64,000 bases of DNA from Deltaproteobacteria bacterium. GTDB lineage: Bacteria > Desulfobacterota > Desulfobaccia > Desulfobaccales > Desulfobaccaceae. Below, one piece after another: positions 17,898-26,204 of this stretch (positions are counted from its first letter, which is position 1; each line of letters opens with the position of its first letter). Where the stretch lies: positions 1-64,000 of the forward strand of contig JAFDGA010000013.1 in the NCBI GenBank assembly GCA_019309545.1, in the 5' to 3' direction. The position numbers and the translations under genes were made by a program. Below the pieces are notes generated by a model, which made no database searches, had not been told where the DNA came from, and saw only the letters and a program-made list of their open reading frames with translations.

Positions 17898-20135
17898 ATG
17901 CCCAGCCCTGCCCGTGCCACAGCCTTTTCCCCCTCCCAGGCCAAGGAATACCAGCGTCGGCGTCGCGAACGGATAATTATCTTTATAATCTTCCTGTTGA
18001 TTGTGACCATTACCTATCTGGAGGTCCGACTGGTAAGCCGCGGGGGGGAGCCGGTAACAGGCAGCATGCTGGCTTTTGGCCTGGTCAACCTCAATACTAT
18101 CCTGTTATTGGTGCTCATCTTTTTAATCTTCCGCAATCTTTCCAAGCTGTTTTTGGAACGCCGCCAGAAGATCTTCGGCTCCCGGTTGCGGGTCCGTCTG
18201 GTACTGACCTTTGTCACTTTGTCGCTGTTGCCTACCTTGCTGATGTCTTTTGTGGCTTTCCAGTTTATTTCGAACCGGGTGGAATATCAACTGGATACCC
18301 GAGTTGAGCAATCCCTCAAAAATGCTTTAGCCCTGAGCCAGGAATATTATCAGGGCATGGAACACAAGGTGCATGCCTGCAGCCGCGTTCTGGCTCGAGA
18401 GATTAACGACCAGGGGTTGCTAGCCCCGGAAAAGGTCGCAGCCCTGGCCGCTTTTTTGGACCAGACCCAACAAGAGTATCACCTCACCGGGATCGAGATC
18501 TTTGATCAACAAGGGAACAAATTAAGCCAATCACAATTGCCTCAAAACGTTGGGTTGCCCGACACCGAGGCCAATCTTTTACAATCTGCTCAGGTCAGGG
18601 AGGCCGGAAGAGTCTATCGGCAGGTAACTGATCAGGGTGAACTCCTCCAAGGTCTGACTCCTTTAGGGTTTATCCCAGGAACAGAAATCCCTGAGGCTTA
18701 TTTGGTAGTTAGTCAATTGATCCCCCGGCCGATCTCCACCCAGATCGCCGGGATCGCCCGGGGAGTGTCGGACCTCAGAGATTTACAACTGCTGTTGCGT
18801 CCGGTTCGGGTCGGTCATTATATTGCCTTGCTGATTGTCACCCTGCTGGTAATCATGTCGGCCATCTGGCTGGCCTTTTATATGGCCAAAGAAATCACCA
18901 CCCCCATCCAGCAACTGGCGGAAGGTACACTCAAGGTGGCAGACGGGGATTATAATATCCATATTGATCTTGAAGGGCGGGATGAAATCGGCTTTTTGGT
19001 CCAGTCCTTTAACAAAATGACCCAAGATTTGCAGCATAGCCGGGCCCAGTTGGCGGCGGCCAATCAACAGTTGTCCCGGAGTAATGAGGAATTGGAGACC
19101 CGCCGGCGGTACATGGAAGTTGTCCTCCAAAACGTCGCGGCCGGGGTCATCTCGTTAGATGCCGACAGCCGCATTACCACGATCAACGATTCGGCCCAGG
19201 TGATGCTGGGACTCAGGGCCGAGGAAATTTTAGGCCAGGATGCTCGGCAGCTCTTGCCGGCTGACCAGTTTGACAAGGTGGCAGAGGTGATTGCCGAGGC
19301 GCAGTACTCCGGCCGCTCCAGTATGGAAAAACCTTTGCAAATCAATCTGCCCGACCACACCCTGTCTCTGCTGATTAAACCCACAGTGCTGAAAGATGAA
19401 CAGGGGCGCTACCTGGGGGTAGTAGTGGTGTTCGAAGATCTAACCGAGCTGGAGCGAGCCCAACGGCTGGCCGCCTGGCGGGAGGTGGCCCGGCGCATCG
19501 CCCATGAAGTCAAAAATCCGCTTACTCCGATCCAATTGTCGGCCCAACGGCTGTGGCGCCGCTATGCCGACCAGTTCGGCGATGATGGCCAGGTCTTCCG
19601 GGAATGCACCCAGATGATCATCAAGCAGGTGGAAGAACTGAAGAATCTGGTGAATGAATTTTATCAATTTGCCCGCTTTCCCCAGCTTAGTCTGGCTCCT
19701 TGCGATATCAACGCCCTGATTAACGAGACCCTGATTCTTTACCAGGAAATCCAACCCCAGGTCACCTTGGAATTTCATCCGGATAACTCTTTAGGGGCCA
19801 TCCCTCTGGATCGGGAGCAGATCAAACGGGTATTATTCAATCTATTGGATAACGCCATAGCTTCCCGGCCGGAAACGGTGGCCATTAACATCAGCAGTCG
19901 GCTGGATCAGCACCTCAACCGGGCGGAGTTGGTGATTGCCGATAACGGCGCCGGCATTCCGGACCGGGATAAACCCCGGGTCTTTGAACCCTATTTTTCC
20001 ACCAAACGCAGCGGCACCGGCCTGGGTCTGGCTATAGTGCAATCTATTATCACTGAACATCAGGGAAGTATCCGGGTGGAGGATAACTACCCCCAGGGGA
20101 GCCGTTTTGTCATTGAACTCCCTCTTAGCCGGTAG
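17898..20135 (+). CDS. NtrY-like sensor histidine kinase
   Basis: The 745-aa protein has an N-terminal block of three membrane helices (about 26-43, 56-80 and 99-120), a periplasmic part, a fourth helix near 311-333, then HAMP, PAS (GVISLDADSRITTIND), HisKA with AHEVKNPLTPIQLSAQRLWR near 535, and HATPase (LLDNAI, DNGAGIPDRD, FSTKRSGTGLGLAIV). This order is diagnostic of NtrY. I use ATG 17898; the open frame extends upstream into the preceding kinase gene but in another reading frame. Partner is the NtrX-type regulator seven bases downstream. Confidence 0.92.
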   Translation: MPSPARATAFSPSQAKEYQRRRRERIIIFIIFLLIVTITYLEVRLVSRGGEPVTGSMLAFGLVNLNTILLLVLIFLIFRNLSKLFLERRQKIFGSRLRVRLVLTFVTLSLLPTLLMSFVAFQFISNRVEYQLDTRVEQSLKNALALSQEYYQGMEHKVHACSRVLAREINDQGLLAPEKVAALAAFLDQTQQEYHLTGIEIFDQQGNKLSQSQLPQNVGLPDTEANLLQSAQVREAGRVYRQVTDQGELLQGLTPLGFIPGTEIPEAYLVVSQLIPRPISTQIAGIARGVSDLRDLQLLLRPVRVGHYIALLIVTLLVIMSAIWLAFYMAKEITTPIQQLAEGTLKVADGDYNIHIDLEGRDEIGFLVQSFNKMTQDLQHSRAQLAAANQQLSRSNEELETRRRYMEVVLQNVAAGVISLDADSRITTINDSAQVMLGLRAEEILGQDARQLLPADQFDKVAEVIAEAQYSGRSSMEKPLQINLPDHTLSLLIKPTVLKDEQGRYLGVVVVFEDLTELERAQRLAAWREVARRIAHEVKNPLTPIQLSAQRLWRRYADQFGDDGQVFRECTQMIIKQVEELKNLVNEFYQFARFPQLSLAPCDINALINETLILYQEIQPQVTLEFHPDNSLGAIPLDREQIKRVLFNLLDNAIASRPETVAINISSRLDQHLNRAELVIADNGAGIPDRDKPRVFEPYFSTKRSGTGLGLAIVQSIITEHQGSIRVEDNYPQGSRFVIELPLSR

Positions 20136-20141
20136 AAGTTG

Positions 20142-21530
20142 ATGGCCAAAACTATCCTGGTAGTGGACGACGAACCCAACATCCTGAGCACGGTTTCCGG
20201 GATCATGGAGGATGAGGGGTTCGACGTGCTGACCGCCCCGGAGGGGGAATCGGCCCTCAATCTGGTCGCCGAAGAATCACCCGACTTGGTGCTCCTGGAT
20301 ATTGCCTTGCCCGGTCAGGACGGCCTGGAGATTTTAAAGCAGCTCAAAGAACACTACCCCCTATTGCCGGTGGTCATGCTCTCTGCCTACGGCAGCGTGG
20401 AAAACGCCGTTCAGGCCACCCGCTTGGGAGCCTATGACTTTATCGAAAAACCCCCTCATGCTGACAAAATCATCCTGACGGTGCGCAATGCCCTGAAGAT
20501 GGCCCGGCTCACTGAAGAAAATCTTCAACTACGGCAGAAGGCGGTGCCTTCTCAAGAAATCATCGGCAAAAGTCCGGCCATCCAGACCCTGCGGGAACAG
20601 GTCCGGATTGTCGCTCCCACCAATGCCTGGGTGCTGATCACCGGCGAGAACGGCACCGGCAAGGAACTGGTGGCCCGGTCCATTCATCGCCACAGCAAGC
20701 GGAGTCATACGGCCTTTGTCGAAGTCAATTGCGCCGCCATCCCCGAAGAATTGATCGAAAGCGAACTCTTTGGCCACGAAAAGGGGGCTTTTACCGGCGC
20801 GGACAGCAAACGCCGGGGGAAGTTCGACCAGGCCCATGAGGGCACCCTGTTCCTGGATGAAATCGGCGACATGAGCCTCAAAACCCAGGCCAAGGTGTTG
20901 CGCATTCTCCAGGAACAACGTTTTGAGCGGGTGGGGGGCAGTCGGCCCATTCAGGTGGATGTGCGGGTGATCGCTGCCACTAACAAAAATCTCGAAGCCG
21001 AGATCGAACGCGGGACTTTCCGGCCAGACCTCTACTACCGCATCAATGTCATCCCCATCCAGGTGCCGCCGCTGCGGGAGCGGCGCCAGGATATTCCGCT
21101 GCTTATCGAATATTTTTTGAAAGAACTGGCCGCCGAACCGGATGGTCAGCAAAAGATCCTTACTCCTGAGGCGGTGGAGATTCTGCAGAATCAGCCTTGG
21201 CCGGGCAATGTCCGGGAACTCAAAAATTTTGTCCAACGCCTGGCCATCCTTAGCCCCGGGCGGGTCATCGATGTCGAACACCTACCGGTTGAACTTCGGC
21301 AGGAAGGTCAAAAATCCCCAGAAAGCTGGCCGCTGTTTCAGATCAACTCCCTGAAAGAGGCCCGGGCCCGGTTTGAGAAGGAATTTATCCGCCGCAAACT
21401 GGCCGAACATCAAGGCAACGTCAGCCTCACGGCCGAGGCCATCGGCCTGGAACGTTCCCACCTCTACAAAAAGCTGAAGGCCTACGGCCTGGACCCCGGC
21501 CTGGAACGGGACGCCAGCGAAGCGAATTAA
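20142..21530 (+). CDS. NtrX/NtrC-family sigma54-dependent response regulator
   Basis: A 462-aa regulator with a receiver domain (phospho-acceptor D53 in LLDIALPG), a AAA+ sigma54-activation domain with Walker [24 protein letters not shown] (the sigma54 contact loop), Walker [11 protein letters not shown], and a Fis-type helix-turn-helix at the C-terminus ([20 protein letters not shown]). It starts at ATG 20142; a TTG directly before it is also possible. The neighbouring NtrY-like kinase is the expected phosphodonor. Targets cannot be inferred from the window. Confidence 0.93.
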   Translation: MAKTILVVDDEPNILSTVSGIMEDEGFDVLTAPEGESALNLVAEESPDLVLLDIALPGQDGLEILKQLKEHYPLLPVVMLSAYGSVENAVQATRLGAYDFIEKPPHADKIILTVRNALKMARLTEENLQLRQKAVPSQEIIGKSPAIQTLREQVRIVAPTNAWVLITGENGTGKELVARSIHRHSKRSHTAFVEVNCAAIPEELIESELFGHEKGAFTGADSKRRGKFDQAHEGTLFLDEIGDMSLKTQAKVLRILQEQRFERVGGSRPIQVDVRVIAATNKNLEAEIERGTFRPDLYYRINVIPIQVPPLRERRQDIPLLIEYFLKELAAEPDGQQKILTPEAVEILQNQPWPGNVRELKNFVQRLAILSPGRVIDVEHLPVELRQEGQKSPESWPLFQINSLKEARARFEKEFIRRKLAEHQGNVSLTAEAIGLERSHLYKKLKAYGLDPGLERDASEAN

Positions 21531-21612
21531 TTGATTGAGACAAGATAAATAAATGTTCGATAACAACAGTATAGAAGGATGCGAGCATTGCCCCCTTTTT
21601 CCTATGCGAACC

Positions 21613-22686
21613 TCAGGGCTGTGAGGGGCCCAAAAGTCTCATGATATCGTTGTAGAATACCACAAACATCAATACCAGGATGATCATCAGGCCGATGGAT
21701 TGGGCCATTTCCCGATGCTTGAGTTTGATCGGCTTGCCCCGGATGGCCTCCAGCAGGAAAAAGAATAGATGACCGCCATCCAGCATGGGGATAGGCAGGA
21801 TATTCAACAGGGCCAGGTTGACGCTCAGTACTGCCATGAAATGAATCAGATTGGACACCCCCATTTCGGCCTGCTGCCCGGCCACCTGAGCGATCATGAT
21901 CGGACCGCCCAGGGATTTGAGGGGAATCTTCTGGGTGATGAGTTTGACCACGCTGACGGTGGTGACCTCCAGAATCCCCGCGGTATAGGTGACCCCCCTC
22001 CAAAAAGCAAACAAGGGGTTCACCTGTTCGAACTGGGGGTTATTTGACACCGCCACCCCGATCAAGACCTCGGAAACCTTTTCGCCAAAGATGTTGGAGG
22101 TTTCCAGGCGCCGTGGAGTTAAGGTGAGACGAAACTTTTCCTCTCCCCGCTGAATGGTCAGATCCAGGGGTTTCTCACCCGATTGCCGGATCATACGGGC
22201 CATTTCCTCCCAGCGTTCCACCGGTTGCTGGTCGATACGCAGTATCCGGTCGCCCGGCTGCAGACCGGCTTCGGCGGCCGGCGAGTCAGGCTGCACCCCG
22301 CCGATTTCAGTGGTGAAATAAGGAATTCCCGTGAAGCTGAAGGTCAGGGTGAGCGCCACTATGGAAAAAAACAGATTAAACAAGGGGCCGGCAGCGACAA
22401 TGGCGGTACGTTGTCTCAGGGGACGATTACTGAAGGATTTGGGGATCAGATACTCCGGAATCTCCTCGCGGGGATTTTCCCCCACCATCCTGACATAACC
22501 GCCCAACGGGATCACCGAAAGTCGATAGTCGGTTTCGCCGATCTGTTTGTGCAATAATTTGGGGGGGAATCCCAAAGAAAAGACCTCCACTCCCACTCCG
22601 TACCATTTGGCCACCAGGAAATGGCCTAATTCATGGACGAAGATCAGGATGCCGATAACCACAATGGTTGCCAGGACTGTTGTCAT
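21613..22686 (-). CDS. rseP: RseP-family site-2 intramembrane protease
   Basis: Cleaves membrane-bound substrates such as anti-sigma factors or signal-peptide remnants within the bilayer. The 357-aa protein has HELGHF (catalytic zinc motif) within the first helix, a PDZ domain in the middle (GVQPDSPAAEAGLQPGDRIL), and NILPIPMLDGGHLFF near residue 310 as the second metal-binding motif. I place the start at ATG 22686; the frame extends 14 codons more without family similarity. It is last in the envelope/isoprenoid operon, just after dxr, an arrangement common in proteobacteria. Confidence 0.95.
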   Translation of the reverse strand: MTTVLATIVVIGILIFVHELGHFLVAKWYGVGVEVFSLGFPPKLLHKQIGETDYRLSVIPLGGYVRMVGENPREEIPEYLIPKSFSNRPLRQRTAIVAAGPLFNLFFSIVALTLTFSFTGIPYFTTEIGGVQPDSPAAEAGLQPGDRILRIDQQPVERWEEMARMIRQSGEKPLDLTIQRGEEKFRLTLTPRRLETSNIFGEKVSEVLIGVAVSNNPQFEQVNPLFAFWRGVTYTAGILEVTTVSVVKLITQKIPLKSLGGPIMIAQVAGQQAEMGVSNLIHFMAVLSVNLALLNILPIPMLDGGHLFFFLLEAIRGKPIKLKHREMAQSIGLMIILVLMFVVFYNDIMRLLGPSQP

Positions 22687-22750
22687 TACTGATTTACTCC
22701 CTCCTTCGGGCCGGGCGATGCGGAACACGCCCTTGACGAAACACTTCCCT

Positions 22751-23908
22751 TTATGATTGACCTATCAGGGTTTGGGCGAATTTTCGGGCCCAATCATCCG
22801 CTTCCAAGACTTGCGCCAGGGAAGTGAGTGGCTCAACCTGATGTGCCTCCATGGTCTGAGCGATAATCCGGAAAATGCCCAAAAATGGCAATTTTTCGGC
22901 CAGAAACGCGGCCACCGCTACTTCATTAGCGGCGTTGAGCACGGCTGGCGCGGTACCCCCGGCCCGGGCCGCCTCATAGGCCAACCCCAGGCTGGGAAAC
23001 CGTTCCAGGTCCGGGGGTTCAAAAGTGAGTTGCCCGATTTGAAATAAATCTAAAGGCGGCAAATCCAGCGGTAGCCGCCGCGGATAGGACAGTGCATAAG
23101 CAATCGGGACCCGCATATCGGGGATGCCTAACTGGGCAATCACCGAGCCGTCGATGTACTCCACCAGGGAATGGATGATGCTTTGCGGGTGGATATGGAC
23201 CTCAATGCACTCGGGCGGCAACTGGAACAAAACACTGGCCTCGATCACCTCCAACCCCTTATTCATCATGGTGGCGGAATCAATGGTGATCTTGGGTCCC
23301 ATGCTCCAGTTGGGATGGTCGAGGGCCTCCGCCGAAGTAACGGTCGCCAACTGCTCCAGGGAGTGACGTAAGAACGGCCCGCCCGAGGCGGTCAGCCAGA
23401 GACGCCGGATGTCTTGGGCCCGATGTCCTTGAAGCGACTGAAAAATAGCGCTATGTTCGCTGTCAATGGGGATGATCGTTGCACCCTGCTGCCGGGCCGT
23501 GGCCATTACCAAAGGGCCGGCCATCACTAATGTCTCTTTGTTGGCCAGGGCCACTGAGATGCCGTGCTCCAGGGCTGCCAGGGTGGGTTGCAGACCCACG
23601 GCTCCCACCATGGCCGAGACCAGAAGCTGGTTGTGCGGGTCCGTGGCCAGGGCCACGGCCCCCTCGGTGCCGACCATGATTTCTGGGCCAGGGGTGTAGG
23701 GCAAGAGTTCTGCCAGGGTCTGGGCGGTATCGGCATCCTGGACCGAGACCCGGGACGGCCGGAAGCGGCGGATCTGTTCGGCCAATAGCCGGGCATTTTT
23801 CCCCGCGCCCAAACCTACCACCGTAAATTCCGCCGGGTACTGGGCCGCCACTGCCAGGACATTCTGGCCGATCGACCCGGTAGACCCCAGAATTGCCAGA
23901 TTTTTCAA
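22751..23908 (-). CDS. dxr: 1-deoxy-D-xylulose 5-phosphate reductoisomerase
   Basis: Second step of the MEP pathway, converting DXP to MEP with NADPH. The 385-aa protein has the GSTGSIGQN dinucleotide-binding motif (residues 8-16), VALANKETLVMAG, IPIDSEHSAIFQ (metal and substrate site) and TASGGPF, all in the family order. It links to the IspH-UbiA fusion at 49147 as another step of the same pathway. It lies between cdsA and rseP. Confidence 0.97.
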   Translation of the reverse strand: MKNLAILGSTGSIGQNVLAVAAQYPAEFTVVGLGAGKNARLLAEQIRRFRPSRVSVQDADTAQTLAELLPYTPGPEIMVGTEGAVALATDPHNQLLVSAMVGAVGLQPTLAALEHGISVALANKETLVMAGPLVMATARQQGATIIPIDSEHSAIFQSLQGHRAQDIRRLWLTASGGPFLRHSLEQLATVTSAEALDHPNWSMGPKITIDSATMMNKGLEVIEASVLFQLPPECIEVHIHPQSIIHSLVEYIDGSVIAQLGIPDMRVPIAYALSYPRRLPLDLPPLDLFQIGQLTFEPPDLERFPSLGLAYEAARAGGTAPAVLNAANEVAVAAFLAEKLPFLGIFRIIAQTMEAHQVEPLTSLAQVLEADDWARKFAQTLIGQS

Positions 23909-24054
23909 ACTATTCTTACCTCATTTAAAATTCTAACTCAAACAATTAAAGTTTGCAAAAAATGATCATGCCCTTGATTCGGGTAAGGGGTAGGAAGTTA
24001 TAAAAATCCCCAACCCTTCAGAAGCAGATAAAGAGCTTTGGTTGATCAATGTGA

Positions 24055-24876
24055 TTAAAAATAACATATGGTTTGTTTCATCAGGAAAAACAGCTTGATA
24101 TAATAAACTCCGGCCGCGGCGAACAACAAACTATCCAGGCGGTCCAGCAGTCCGCCATGGCCCGGCAGCAAATGCCCGCTGTCCTTGATCTGGGCCCGCC
24201 GTTTGAGCATGGAGACAAACAGGTCTCCCAACTGTCCGATCAGGGCCAGGACCAGCGTCACCCCGACCAGGGTCGGGACATTGATCCCGCCGAGGAGCCA
24301 GCGGCCCACCGCCACTCCCACCGCTAGGCTGGCGATAAGCCCTCCCAGGGAGCCATTCACGGTTTTGCCGGGGCTGACCGCCGGGTAGAGTTTGCGTTGA
24401 CCGAACCAGCGCCCGGCATAGAAGGCGCCGGTATCGTTAGCAAAAGTCACCGCTAACAGCCACAGCACCCAATACTGGCCATCGGGCAGAACCCGCAGCC
24501 AGATAAAATGCCCGAGCAGGAAGGGGACATACACCAGACCCAGGCAACTCAATCCCACCTCCGGCAACAACCCTGGAGAATGCTCAAAATTGAGCAGATA
24601 AAACAGAAAATAGACGAAAAGGCTGAGTACCAGCAGAAATATCGGCCAACTCTGGTGGAAGGCGCAAAAACTCCAGGTCAGCAGCAAGCCCAGGCCGATT
24701 CCCAGCACTTTTGGGGGCCATTCGATGTCAGGCAGGGCCAGTGCCAAATATTCCCAGTGAGCCAGGCCGCTTACCATCAGAATGAGGAGAGCAAAGCTGA
24801 GCCGGGAGCCCTTGAGGAGAATGAGCAACAGGAGGGGGATACCGATCAGGGCGGTGAGCCAACGTTGGAGCTGCAA
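24055..24876 (-). CDS. cdsA: Phosphatidate cytidylyltransferase
   Basis: Makes CDP-diacylglycerol for phospholipid synthesis in the inner membrane. The 273-aa product is almost entirely hydrophobic with about eight membrane helices, and ends with the CdsA signature (MLKRRAQIKDSGHLLPGHGGLLDRLDSLLF, quoted here in pieces: KDSGHLLPGHGG then LLDRLDSL). In many relatives uppS precedes cdsA; here lgt does, so uppS must be elsewhere. Confidence 0.95.
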   Translation of the reverse strand: MQLQRWLTALIGIPLLLLILLKGSRLSFALLILMVSGLAHWEYLALALPDIEWPPKVLGIGLGLLLTWSFCAFHQSWPIFLLVLSLFVYFLFYLLNFEHSPGLLPEVGLSCLGLVYVPFLLGHFIWLRVLPDGQYWVLWLLAVTFANDTGAFYAGRWFGQRKLYPAVSPGKTVNGSLGGLIASLAVGVAVGRWLLGGINVPTLVGVTLVLALIGQLGDLFVSMLKRRAQIKDSGHLLPGHGGLLDRLDSLLFAAAGVYYIKLFFLMKQTICYF

Positions 24877-24904
24877 CGTAACCTCCTAAGGTTCAGCCCC
24901 GGAG

Positions 24905-25702
24905 TTAAGGTTTCGGGGTATGCAGGGAATCGCGTTTTTCAGAGTGGACCTGCCAAGAGCGCCACAACAGCCAGCCTCCGACCCCAACGGCCAGAACCAG
25001 GGCAATAACCTGAGTCAGGGGCATTTTCGCCATCAGCACCGGGCCGCGATAATCGCCCCGGAAAAATTCTACCCCGAACCGGATCAACCCGGCTAAGGCC
25101 AGATAGGCGCCGGTCAACTGGCCATCAAAACTTTTGCGTTGGCGCAGCCACAAGATGATGCCAAAATTACCCAGGGCCAGCAGCGATTCGTAAAGTTGGG
25201 TGGGATGAATAGGGATTCCCTGGGGAGCCAGGGTGGCCGGATGGGTAAAGGTGACGCACCAGGGCAGATCGCCGGGCCGGCCATAACAGCAACCGGCCAT
25301 AAAGCAGCCGATGCGGCCGATAGACTGCCCTAACGGTGCGCCGACCGCCAGGATATCAAAGGTTCCCAGGATAGGCATCTGATGCTGGCGCATATAAACG
25401 ATAGATACGATCACCGCCAGGAAGACCCCGCCCTGGAAGGCAAGGCCGCCTTTCCAGAGCTTGAAGATTTCCAGGGGATGGGCCAGAAAATAAGACGGAG
25501 CCATTAAGATATGCAATAATCGGGAGCCGATCAGGGCGGCCAGGACGATCCAGAAACACAGATCATAAATTTGCTCCACCCGGACGCCTAGCCGTTTGGC
25601 CTCCCGACCGGCCATACCAATGCCACATAAAAAGGCCAGGGCCAGAAAAAAACCATAGGTGAAGATCGACACCGGACCCAATTTAAACAGGATGGGATAC
25701 AT
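24905..25702 (-). CDS. lgt: Prolipoprotein diacylglyceryl transferase
   Basis: Attaches diacylglycerol to the lipobox Cys of prolipoproteins in the inner membrane. The 265-aa protein has seven hydrophobic helices and the Lgt signature GRIGCFMAGCCYGRP, with HPTQLYESL further on. Two ATGs are near the start (25708 and 25702); the second has the better distance from GGAGG. The frame stays open further upstream inside lspA. It overlaps the end of lspA by 20 bases. Its substrates probably include the lipoproteins at 40859 and 52699. Confidence 0.95.
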   Translation of the reverse strand: MYPILFKLGPVSIFTYGFFLALAFLCGIGMAGREAKRLGVRVEQIYDLCFWIVLAALIGSRLLHILMAPSYFLAHPLEIFKLWKGGLAFQGGVFLAVIVSIVYMRQHQMPILGTFDILAVGAPLGQSIGRIGCFMAGCCYGRPGDLPWCVTFTHPATLAPQGIPIHPTQLYESLLALGNFGIILWLRQRKSFDGQLTGAYLALAGLIRFGVEFFRGDYRGPVLMAKMPLTQVIALVLAVGVGGWLLWRSWQVHSEKRDSLHTPKP

Positions 25703-26204
25703 TGTCATGTCCCTCCGCACGCCAGATAACCAGGCACAAAAGACCAGCCCCCAGGCAGATGAGGCTGTCCGCCACGTTAAAGGCCGGCCAGTGGTAGCGG
25801 CCCACATAAAAGTCTAGAAAATCAATTACCTCCCCCAAACGCACCCGGTCGATCAGGTTTCCCAAGGCTCCGGCAATGATCAGACTGTAGCCGGTCGCGG
25901 CCCAGTAGTCGTTTCCTGGCAGCCGAAAGAACAGATAGGCCAATACCGCCAAAACGATCAGGGTGGCAAAACTAAAAAAAATGCTGGCATAGGCCTCGGG
26001 CCAGTTGGCCAGCAGTCCGAAGGCGGCACCCCGATTGTGGACATGAACCAGGTTAAAAAACCCTGGAATAACCGGGACTATGGCAAAGCGGGACAAAGCC
26101 AGACAGATGACTGCCTTGCTGAGCTGATCCAGCCCCACCCCCGCACCAACTATTAGCATCAAGAGCCGATATTTCGGGGACAGGAACCGCCTGGAAATGG
26201 TCAT
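25683..26204 (-). CDS. lspA: Lipoprotein signal peptidase (signal peptidase II)
   Basis: Removes the signal peptide from lipidated prolipoproteins. The 173-aa protein has four membrane helices, and both catalytic Asp motifs are present: GALGNLIDRV and FNVADSLICLG. The ATG at 26204 shares a base with the ileS stop (TGATG), so lspA is translationally coupled to ileS, an old and widespread pairing. The lgt gene follows with an overlap, so both lipoprotein-maturation enzymes are made together. Confidence 0.96.
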   Translation of the reverse strand: MTISRRFLSPKYRLLMLIVGAGVGLDQLSKAVICLALSRFAIVPVIPGFFNLVHVHNRGAAFGLLANWPEAYASIFFSFATLIVLAVLAYLFFRLPGNDYWAATGYSLIIAGALGNLIDRVRLGEVIDFLDFYVGRYHWPAFNVADSLICLGAGLLCLVIWRAEGHDNVSHPV